Of a DNA stretch of 64,000 nt, positions 55,419 to 64,000 are shown one piece after another. The notes beneath the pieces were generated by a model. That model ran no database searches. It was not told where the DNA came from and worked only from the letters and a program-made list of their open reading frames with translations. The translations under genes and the position numbers were made by a program. Within the stretch, counting starts at the first letter, position 1, and each line of letters starts with the position of its first letter. This DNA is from Fratercula arctica (Eukaryota > Chordata > Aves > Charadriiformes > Alcidae), in contig CANTUZ010000005.1 in assembly GCA_947846985.1 (NCBI GenBank), forward strand, positions 16,588,389 to 16,652,388, read 5' to 3'.

Positions 55419-58400
55419 CTGGTAATAAATTTCAAACACACACAAAAAGAAAAAAAAATAAAAACAAAAAAGCAGAACTTGCATGGAACACAGAATTCTT
55501 ATACTTGGTATAGGGGGTCTTTTTACTCCTTTACGTTCCCCCCCACCAAGAGCAGCCACTGCAAAGAATAACGGAAAATACTCCACAGTAGATACCTTCC
55601 TCCTAAACCCCACAATTTCAGTTGGTCTAGCTTTTGAAACATTATCACCTTCCCCAAACTCTTAATTTATTGTTTAGAAGTACATAAAAAAGCTCCCTAT
55701 GAAAAATATTTAGAATAATTATTCTATAAAAATGTACAGGACAAATTTTCAGCTAGCATAAAACTGCGGACAGCTATTAATTTCAGCACGGTTTGACCCT
55801 TATATCAGCCCACAATATAGGCAAAGCTCTGGCTGAAGTAAGCCAGAAGAGACAGAGAGAGTAATACTGTCTGGAATGGCGTATTCCCTGTGTCTGAGCA
55901 ACTTTGTCCTACCTCTACATCTGATTATGAAAGGCCTTGCTACCTGAGTAGTATTTTTTCAGCCCTGTTAAAGACCTCGTCATATACTCACTGATGCGAA
56001 ATACAGAGGTAAGAGGTTCTGAAACGCACAGGAACATGTCTGTTCATTTAAATGTCCCTGGTGTAGTCCTTCCAATGTATTTTCCTGGAAAATATAATGA
56101 GAAATATAACTAGCATGTCATGAATAGCTGTGAAAAGAACGAACTCAAAATTCTGCACACAGTGTCTACAGTATGTGCTTGGTTCTCAAAAATGGGTAAA
56201 ACAACCAGAACTTAGCGTTCTCAGAGGATGCCAGACATAGCTAATACAAAAAGGTGTGAAAGCTCACACACCTCAAGTCTCTTAATCCGAATGCTCCCAT
56301 AATAAAGAAGTCCAGCTGAGAAGGTGAGTTTATATATTGGTACTCTTTCCTTTTCTTAAATAAATTGGCTTTCATTCAAAAGAAATGGCGACATACACCT
56401 AGAGAACTTATCATACAGAATCTTGGCCCTGAAGCCAAGATACAGCTCAGAAAACCCGTGTTCTTGCCACCTAACACACAAGTTGCTACTCATCTTTGGA
56501 TTGATTCTCTAATGAATTTCCAGTATGCAACTTCATTTGCCCAGAAAGCCATCCACAATAACAGTAACGTCTTTTTTCTTACCTACCCTGCAGAAATCCC
56601 TCTTAGAATTTAATTTATTCTTACCTTGGTCAGTTCTTGAAGCATATTGGAAAGTAATTCACAGCAAATATCCTTCAAAATTTTTAAATGGAAATCTTCC
56701 TCGTTTAGATCACCCCTTACAGTCTCTTGTTGCTCAGACTCCTTTGAGTTATCAACAGATCTCTTCCCACAGCCCTCCATGTATTGTAAGATACGAATCA
56801 AGCTCCCAATCAGAGGCATATCTAATACAAAGTAAGAAGAAAATGGAAGTTTAACACTGAAAATTTTTCCCCATCCTTTCAAGGCATTATAATTTTGAAA
56901 CACACTGCAAGATTTTATACAAAAGCTATAATAGGAATGTATATTCTGACAGTGTTGTGTTTTATCAAAGACTGTTTTAAAGAACCAAGTGGAAATGTAG
57001 CAGAAAACCCAAACCATGTTATCTGCAAGCTAACCTGTATCTATAAAAAATACATGCCAGTAGTAAGGAATATGAGAAGGAAAATGTCTCTAGGAGTAAC
57101 TCAGAGAGGCTAGTACGTTAAATTTGCATCCAGATAATTCTATCTGATAAACCAAACACAACATCTTTCTGCTGTAGATGACCCTGACTCACATTCCCAA
57201 GAAAAGGCTTTTAATTCTAAAGACTTGTCAATGGATTGAGAAGTAACAAGTGATAAAGATGGATTTAAGTAAGTGCAGAATCTCCCTCTACTAAAAAAAA
57301 AATTACTATCAAGACATCATATTTTAGCAAAGTTGAATTTTGCAATTTTCATTGATTTACACCATGGGGAAGACTGAATAGAATCCGCAGATTCTATTAC
57401 TGTAACTCTTCAGAGATATCCAGTAACTGAACTTTGAGCTAGCTGTGATTTTGAGTCACCAGTAAAGACCCTTACTGTATTCAAACGTGTAACTGACTTC
57501 TGTGTTCTGAACTGATCTCTAGTAAGCGGTAATTAAATAACCATGTTTCACCCCACACACACGAATTCAATTGTGAAAATAACTTAACAAAAAAAAAAAA
57601 AACCAAAAAACAGAAAAAAAGCAAGACTTGCTTTTCCTCATCTTGGTGTATTCTTGTTCTGTCTGCGAAGCAAACATAGCAGACAGCACGGACAAAATAG
57701 AGGCCAATACAGTCTTCTGCTCCTGCACAATGATTGGCGGATCATCTGGTTGGCAAAGTTCGTGGCAAATGAGGTCATAAAGCAAACTCCAAGTCTCTTT
57801 TCCCCCATCAGGAGCCTGCACTTGAGAAAGAAAGAAAGAGACCCCACCAATCCATCAAATTTAATCTAGGTACACGAATTATTTCTCTCCGCATTAAATA
57901 TCTGATGATCTAGAATGCCATTCTTGATCCTATCATATGTAGCAATTCAAGTGTCTTACCGATAGCCTGAATACCCTCATCCACTGTGGTCAGGAGCTGC
58001 AAAATATGCATATAAACATCAAGTCCTTCCGGATTATCTGACCTACACAGAACAAACAAAAAACAAAGACAAACTAAAGATCTGATTACTGAGTTTATAT
58101 TCTGTGTGTTTTGGACACACAGAAGACTATGAGCAATCAATGCCATTCTCTTTGCTGACAAACTAGTTGACTCATTTCAAATGGTAAATACAAGGAAATG
58201 TATTCTAGTGATCTGTCAAGCTATGCAGCTCCCACTGAAATCAAGATGTTCAGACACAGGCCTTAACAAGGTTGTAAGAAGTCTCCCCAGCCACGAAACC
58301 AAAAAGAAATCTCACATACCGGACTTGTTTAGCTGCTTCAAGTATACAAGGCACAATCTTAAAATCTGGAAGTTCTTCGGGGGAATCATCTACAGATGGT

Positions 58401-61400
58401 CCCACAGATCGACAAGTGCCATTTTTAATCCAGTTTAACATTAGTTCTTCATCTAGATCAAAGAGTTTGTCCACCACTTCACCCACTTTTACCAGCAATT
58501 CCACTACACAAACAGAATGCAGAAATTTCAACAAGACTAAAAACAAAGACCAAAAATGAGCTCACAAAATGCAAATTTATAAAAGCATTCAGAGTAAATT
58601 CAGTGCTGAAATATATTAGTTTCGTTCATGACCTAATAATGGTTGCTATGTTTATTTCCTTTTTGTGGCACAGACCAGCGGAAGAGTTGGATAAGTAGGG
58701 ACTGTTGGTGGAAAGCCCACAGACACCTTCTACCTTACCATGACATTTATACAGCAGGAACTTTATTCCGCAAAGAGACTTCAGGCTCCTGAAAAGTCAT
58801 AACTTCGGCTTCTGAAGTAAGACTTTCCATGATTTGTCCCTAATTATGCAGTTTTCTGCTAACCTTACACCTGCCAATCTGCATTTTACTTAAGTAGATC
58901 TGTGATTTGAATTGGACGGAGCAGGATTTCTGAGAACTGTCATAAAAAAAAAAACCACAACCAAACTGAAAAAGCTAAATCATTAGGTTTCCTAGACAAA
59001 TGATAACCACTGTTACAATTCAGGTGGATGTGAAAAATAAATGCTATTCAAAGTATTTCCATTATTAGGTCCTTGGTGTGGTTTTTACTACATTAGGGAT
59101 TTTTGCACCACTGACTGCATACCCAAAGTCTGTGCAGTATTATGCTGCCATTCAGAGTAACTGAATCCTTCCTCCAGTTCATGTTCCTCAAGTATGGTAG
59201 TTTAAAAATGGAAAATACATATCTGATTTGAATGAGGTCTTATTTCAAGGCTCAGAAATGACATATGTATGTCTCATAAGGACTATGTCCTTTCCTTTAC
59301 TGTGACAAATAACAATTTCTTCAATTAGACTTATTTTTATTCCCCCATAGAGTTTTCTTCTTCATCTATGGGTGTTGGTCTGGTTGGTTTTACATGTATT
59401 TATAAACCTGCAAAGGCAGGATAAGTTTATTTTGGTGTCCTTTAAATTCATGAGGTTTACTTTATTTTAAAGAAATTCTGTACTCCCAATTGAAAATATT
59501 TGTCATTGAAACTGCATACTTCAGTTATTATTTTTTTCTGCAAACACACACTGATTCCCAATTTGTTTTGGCAACTTACCATTTGTAGAGCTGGACATGA
59601 TAAAGCAAACACAGTCATACACGGAAGGGTTTTCTCGGATTCTCTCAACCCAGACATTGGCCACCTCAGGCTGGGAGAGGCAAGTTAACAACAACCTAGA
59701 CAAGAGTTGCCCATTTAACACATCAGAAGCCAATTCACTGATTTTAGCTGTACAACCATAAATAATTTTAGCTCTACAAGTGTAAATCCAAACCAATGAG
59801 AACGATTTGACAGAAACAGGAATCTAGCTCACAGCAAATCAATTCCAGAACAATGCGCAAATGACAAAAAAATAGGATGAGGGGATAATAAAATAATGAG
59901 CCCACTTGTCAATTTTCTTCCCAGGCATCAGAACATAGCAGAACTACACTAATGATGCGTTAATTTCTGAGATGTCCTACCTGCTTGTTTCCAGAAGAGT
60001 TGGAGAGTCTGAATCACACAAACGTTGCAATAACACTTGGCTTTAAGGAGAAAATGCAAGATTAGATTAATAAGTCATAGAATCATAGAATGGTTTGGGT
60101 TGGAAGGGATCTTTAAAGGTCATCTAGTCCAGCCCCCCCGCAGTGAACAGGGATGTCTTCAACTAGCTCAGGTTGCTCAGAGCCCTATCCAACCTGACTT
60201 TGAATGTTTTCAGGGACGGGGCATCTACCACCTCTCTGGGCAACCTGTGCCAGTGTTTCACCACCCTTATTGTAAAAAATTTCTTCCTTATATCTCATCT
60301 GAATCTACCCTCTAGTAGTTAAAAACCATTACCCCTGTCCTATCGCTACAGACCCTACTAAAAGGTTTGTCCCCATCTTTCTTATAAGGCCCCTTTAACT
60401 ATTGAAAAGCCACAATAAGGTCTCCCTGAAGCCTTCTCTTCTCTAGGCCGAACAACCCCAACTCTCTCAGCCTGTCCTCATAGGAGAGGTGCTCCAGCCC
60501 TCTGATCATTTTGCAGCCCTCCCCTGGACTTGCTCCAACAGATCCATGTCCTTCTTATGTTGGGGGCTCCAGAGCTGGACGTAGAACTCCAGGTGGGGTC
60601 TCACCAGAGTGGAGTAGAGGGGCAGAATCACCTCTCTTGACCCACGCTGCTTCTGATGCAGCCCAGCATATGCTTGGCCTTCTGGGCTGCGAGTGCACAT
60701 TGCCAGCTCATGTTTAGTTTTTCATCCACTAGCATCCCCAAGTCCTTCTTGGCAGGGCTGCTCTCAATCCCTTCATCCCCCAGCCTGTATTGATACTGGG
60801 GGTTGCCCCAACACAGGTGCAGGACCCTGCACTTGACCTTGTTGAACCTCATGAGGTTCACACGTGCTCACTTCTTGAGCTTGTCCAGGTCCCTCGGGAT
60901 GGCATCCCATTCCTCAGGCATGTCAACTGCACCACTCAGCTTGGAGTCATCTGCAAACTTGTTGAGGGTGTACTTGATCCCACTGCCTATGTTGTTGATG
61001 AAGATATTAAACAGTACTGGTCCCAGTATGGACCCCTGAGGGACACGACTTGTCACCGATCTCCATCTGGACATTGAGCCATTGACCACTACCCTCTGAG
61101 TACCATCATCCAACCAATTCCTCACCCACTAAACAGTCCACCTATCAAACCCACATCTATCTTCATATTCAGAGAGGGGGCCCTATGTGAATCTTGTGAC
61201 TTAATGGGAAGGTGTCCCTGACAGTTTTGTCTGACCCTGTCCTCTATGCAGTAAATAACCAAGTGTACCTTGCCATCCAATCCTGTTGAATCAGTTGCTT
61301 TTACTAACAAACTTTGTTAAATCGCAGTTTAATATCAGTAAATATATCACTGCTTCTCTCTTACGATTGACATGCATCACTGCCTCCATGACAAATGTGT

Positions 61401-61543
61401 ATTTCATGATCGCAAATCCAGAAAAGCAATACTCATGCCCGTATAAAGCACATATACACTTACCCAAGATTCTCATCTTTACTAATGGACATGCATATGT
61501 CTTGGAAACAGGCCATATTTCCTAATATTCCCACACAGATTTC
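55326..61543 (-). CDS. SAAL1: Serum amyloid A-like 1 (SAAL1/SPACIA1), nine 3' coding exons, partial
   Basis: Nine minus-strand exons: 61464-61543, 59981-60040, 59580-59695, 58320-58503, 57960-58042, 57632-57820, 56625-56821, 55992-56084 and 55326-55418. They join in consistent phase into 364 residues plus stop. Conserved family blocks are [92 protein letters not shown] and the C-terminal [10 protein letters not shown]. Family knowledge: SAAL1 is an ARM-like helical-repeat protein (SPACIA1) that promotes proliferation of synovial fibroblasts. The mammalian protein is about 474 residues, so roughly 110 N-terminal residues are missing; those exons should lie right of the window. One intron appears to use a GC donor (after 57632). 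SAAL1 lies upstream of TPH1 in the same orientation. Confidence 0.96.
55992..56084 (-). CDS. SAAL1: SAAL1 coding exon
   Basis: 93 nt, 31 codons, phase 0-0. The acceptor is ATTTTCCAG|GAAAAT and the donor GCATCA|GTGAGT. It encodes [20 protein letters not shown] and [11 protein letters not shown]. Confidence 0.93.
56625..56821 (-). CDS. SAAL1: SAAL1 coding exon
   Basis: 197 nt. The acceptor is TTTGTATTAG|ATATGCC and the donor ACCAAG|GTAAGA. It encodes [20 protein letters not shown], a polar linker, then [20 protein letters not shown] and ELTK. Phase 1 in, phase 0 out. Confidence 0.95.
57632..57820 (-). CDS. SAAL1: SAAL1 coding exon with GC splice donor
   Basis: 189 nt. The acceptor TTTCTCAAG|TGCAGG keeps the frame as [17 protein letters not shown]. 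The exon encodes [20 protein letters not shown] and on to EQEYTKMRK. No GT donor near its end keeps the frame, but AAAA|GCAAGT does (phase 1), giving Asn across the junction. The downstream intron would therefore be GC-AG. Confidence 0.9.
57960..58042 (-). CDS. SAAL1: SAAL1 coding exon
   Basis: 83 nt. The acceptor is TCTGTGTAG|GTCAGA and the donor GCTATCG|GTAAGA. It encodes [20 protein letters not shown] and DEGIQAI. The next intron is only 139 bp. Confidence 0.96.
58320..58503 (-). CDS. SAAL1: SAAL1 coding exon
   Basis: 184 nt. The acceptor is TTTGTGTAG|TGGAA and the donor AGTCCG|GTATGT. It encodes [20 protein letters not shown], a variable acidic linker (DDSPEELPD) and [12 protein letters not shown]. 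Confidence 0.96.
59580..59695 (-). CDS. SAAL1: SAAL1 coding exon
   Basis: 116 nt. The acceptor is CTTGTCTAG|GTTG and the donor AAATG|GTAAGT. It encodes [20 protein letters not shown] and on to CFIMSSSTN. Phase 2 in, phase 1 out. Confidence 0.96.
59981..60040 (-). CDS. SAAL1: SAAL1 coding exon, 60 nt
   Basis: The acceptor is CTCCTTAAAG|CCAAGT and the donor AGCAG|GTAGGA. It encodes (G)[19 protein letters not shown]. It is too short to stand out as an ORF. Phase 2 at both ends. Confidence 0.93.
60075..61200 (-). mobile_element. CR1 LINE fragment, about 1.1 kb, minus strand, in a SAAL1 intron
   Basis: The 3' end is at the left (ATCATAGAATGGTTTGGGTT). Minus frames encode decayed CR1 reverse transcriptase: [20 protein letters not shown] and the [11 protein letters not shown] catalytic block at about 60868-61125, then the C-terminal region, split by frameshifts and stops. 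It is the longest CR1 copy in the window. Confidence 0.95.
61464..61543 (-). CDS. SAAL1: SAAL1 coding exon (first in window)
   Basis: 80 nt. The acceptor is ACTTTTCAG|GAAATC and the donor CTTGG|GTAAGT. It encodes [20 protein letters not shown] and SKDENL. Phase 0 in, phase 2 out. The preceding exon, expected to end in the family's conserved CPRL-type segment, is not in the remaining 2.4 kb. Confidence 0.95.
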
Positions 61544-62702
61544 CTGAAAAGTCAAAACAGAGTATAATGAAGCAACTGTAACATAGTTCCCAATTTTATT
61601 TCCACAGCCATAAGACAAAAGTAAGAAAGGTTCAAAGATGTTTTCCAGTTTGATTTCCAAGTTCTTAGGACCCACCGATTTCAAGACAGATATACAGACT
61701 TTTTTCTACAGGATGCTATGAGACTAGCCTAAAATATACTCATGACAGGTACTACTCAAATATTTCAGTGTTGAGGTGTTCCATAAAAGCAAATACATCT
61801 TGAAATCAACTTTGCTTGCATATTCTATGTATACTGTTTTGAAGCTAATCTGGAATCCCTACTCTTAAAGCAATAAAGAGTCCTAAGAACAAAAATATCA
61901 CCGTGTAAGTGCAATCCTCACAGATATTCACTTCCTCCCAAAAGAAAGGGGTCTTAATAAAAGCTTCCAGTAAAGCCCTAAAAAAAAGTAAAGTAATAAT
62001 TTTCTGATTGCAGAGATTTAAAAAAAAAAAAAACAAAACACAAAACCAAAAAACACACAAAAAGCCCCAAACAAAACCAAAAGCAGTGCATCCCACTAAG
62101 ATATCCATGCCTTGACAATCATTAAAAGAATGCACGCTCCTATAAATGGGACCATGAGAGCTCTGAAACACCTGTGGGTGACTGGTGCTAACACAGAATG
62201 TCTTGGGAATCTCTCACTTTCAGCGATTTTAAGTTGGAAATCAACCCTCACCACTCAAGGTTAACTTTTTTATTAACATCCTATTACCTCTGCTAAATTA
62301 CAGCTGACTCTGTGGCTCTAGCAGCCACTATTTCAAGAAAGTGGCTGTGACAACCGATTTGCACTGACTTCCAAATTTTGGTTGTACTTTCAACAGACAA
62401 AGTACTGAACTTTCAAAGCCTTATGTGTCTCTAGTCATCTCCTGAAGTAAAGCTTCCCATAACTGCAGAGAAATGGGAGTTATACCAACACTGAATACCT
62501 TTCAAAACCCTGTCTTGAGCCCTAAATGCCAGTGCGCTGCGTAATACAAGCTTCAAAACAAAAGGGGAAGAAAAAAAATGCATTAAGTACTGGTGCCTAA
62601 CAGTTCTCAACCACTAACATTACTTTTATAGGTCTAACTAAACAAATTCATGACTATTTCTGTTCAATAATCATGAAACAAGTAATGAGAAAAGCAAGCC
62701 AG

Positions 62703-63806
62703 TTGTATTGGGTTCGTCTGGCAGCAGAGGGGGCTGCAGAGGTAGCTTCTGTGAAAAGATGACGGAAGTTTCCCCCATGTCCAAAAGAGCCAATGCCAGA
62801 CGGCTTCCAAGGCAGACTCACCATAGGCCAAAACCAAGCCAATCAGCGACGGTGGTAGTGCCCCTGTGATAACATATTTAAGAAGAGGGAAAAAACTGCT
62901 ATACAACAGCAGCTGGAAGAGAGGAGTGAGAATATATGAGAGTAACAACTCTGCAGACACCAAGATCCCTGAAGAAGGAGGGGGAGGAGGTGCTCCAGGC
63001 ACAGGAGGAAAGATTCCCCCCGCAGACCATGGTAAAGACCATGATGAGGCAGGCTGTCCCCCTGCAGACATGGAGGTTAGTGGTGGAGCAGATATGCACC
63101 CGCAGTCCATGGAGGACCCCATGCCAGAGCAGGTGGACGTGCCTGAAGGAGGTTGTGACCCCGGGGGAAGCCCACATCGGAGCAGGCTCCTGGCAGGACC
63201 TGTGGCCCTGTGGAGAGAGGAGTCCACTCAAGCAGGTTTTCTGGCAGGACCTGTGACCTTGCAGGGGACCCACGCTGGAGCAGCCTTGCTGCTGAAGGAC
63301 TGCGCTCTGTGGAAGGGACCCACACTGGAGCACGCCTTGAAGAACTGCAGTCTGTGGGAAGGACCCATGTTACAGAAGTTTGTGAAGGACTGTCTCCCGT
63401 GGGAGGGACCCCACACTGGAGCAGGGGAAGTGTGAGAGGGAAGGAGCAGCAGAGGCAACGTGTGATGAACTGACCACAACCCCCATTCCCCATCCCCCTG
63501 TGCTACTCAGGGGGAGGAGGTAGAGAACTCGGGAGTAAGGTTAAACCTGGGAAGAAGGGAGGTGTTTTAAGATTTAGTTTTTACTTCTCATTATGCTACT
63601 CTGATTTGATTGGTAATAAATTAAACTAATTTCCTCAAGTAAAGTCTGTTTTGCCCATGACGGTAACTGGTGAATGATCTCTCCCTGTCCCTACCTTGAC
63701 CCATGAACCTTTTGTTGTATTTTCTCTCCCCTGTCCAGTTGAGGAAGGGGAGTGACAGGGCGCCTTTGGTGGGCACCTGACGTCCAGACAAGGTCAACCC
63801 ATCACA
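62703..63806 (+). mobile_element. Solo LTR of an avian ERVL-type endogenous retrovirus
   Basis: About 1.1 kb, beginning TTGTATTGGGTT and ending CAACCCATCACA. A 5-bp duplication GCCAG lies on each side (62698-62702 and 63807-63811); the first T leaves the exact 5' base uncertain. ATATTTAAGAAG near 62874 is TATA-like, and AATAAA occurs near 63615. No gag, pol or env remains. The block has internal repeats (about 63180-63425) and frames open by composition. It sits in a SAAL1 intron, opposite to the gene. Confidence 0.88.
63180..63425 (+). repeat. Internal repeats inside the ERVL-type LTR
   Basis: Recurring GGAGCAG, CTGAAGGACTG or GAAGAACTG, GTGGGAAGGACCCA-type units at a period of roughly 55-65 bp, three to four copies and diverged. 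Confidence 0.7.
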
Positions 63807-64000
63807 GCCAGACTTTAGTGTTTTTTTATAGCAAGCCTTAAAACTAGGTTCGGTAAACTTAGCCCTTCATCAATAATGACATATACCAGCTTCAGCATCC
63901 CTGAAATACTTACTGATTAGACCATATTAAAAACTCTGAAAAAAAGCATTTTAAAATTTTGTTTTGTGTTTTCCCCTCATTCCCCTAACCTATTCAAACA

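Larger units (their letters stand above)
55419..64000 (-). other. SAAL1: SAAL1 introns
   Basis: Introns at 55419-55991, 56085-56624, 56822-57631, 57821-57959, 58043-58319, 58504-59579, 59696-59980, 60041-61463 and 61544 to the right edge. 60041-61463 is mainly one CR1 copy. The last holds an exon-like segment (61902-61977), an A-rich run (62017-62075) and a solo ERVL-type LTR (62703-63806). Otherwise nothing was recognised. Confidence 0.75.

Noticed and set aside
62866..63435. 189-codon plus-strand frame and overlapping minus frames
   Set aside because: They lie inside the ERVL-type LTR, are repetitive, and have no viral gene or host protein similarity that I can see.

Overview
The window looks like avian nuclear DNA. 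It is rich in CR1 retrotransposon fragments that end in ATTCTATG-type 3' repeats. It also carries an ERVL-type LTR and has compact introns. It holds three protein-coding genes in the order SERGEF - TPH1 - SAAL1, all on the minus strand. This matches the vertebrate SERGEF-TPH1-SAAL1 synteny block and shows that the hydroxylase is TPH1, not TPH2. I cannot name the species.

Layout from left to right: 1-11881 is a SERGEF intron running off the left edge, with one CR1 copy and a 334-bp hAT-type MITE. 11882-22313 holds eight SERGEF coding exons (270 residues, RCC1-type repeats). The gene starts in a CpG island (about 21790-22735), and its C-terminal exons lie beyond the window. About 22900-25131 is the probable TPH1 3'UTR. 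25132-33534 holds ten TPH1 coding exons that give a complete 445-residue enzyme, with every exon phase consistent. 33552-37687 is a large first intron leading to a probable non-coding or N-terminally extending exon in a second CpG island (37480-37960) with a (GGGAC)6 G-quadruplex tract. About 38-53.7 kb is intergenic: CR1 fragments, a local duplication, and an unexplained exon-like coding fossil at 39.5-40.1 kb. 55326-61543 holds nine SAAL1 coding exons (364 C-terminal residues); the N-terminal exons are off the right edge. 62703-63806 is a solo ERVL-type LTR.

TPH1 makes 5-hydroxytryptophan, the rate-limiting step to serotonin and, in the pineal, melatonin. SERGEF (DelGEF) is an RCC1-family protein linked to secretion. 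SAAL1 is a helical-repeat protein linked to cell proliferation. They are neighbours by synteny; nothing here suggests a shared pathway.

The points most worth checking are: an in-frame upstream ATG that would give TPH1 29 extra N-terminal residues; a likely GC-AG intron in SAAL1; the exon-like ORF pair at 39.5-40.1 kb, separated by a 29-nt intron-like sequence; a CR1 insertion flanked by a 33-bp imperfect duplication with a perfect hairpin at its 5' junction; and a 22-bp perfect palindrome downstream of the SAAL1 stop. I saw no evidence of a new multi-gene system. Exon coordinates were derived by hand from splice sites and codon counts.
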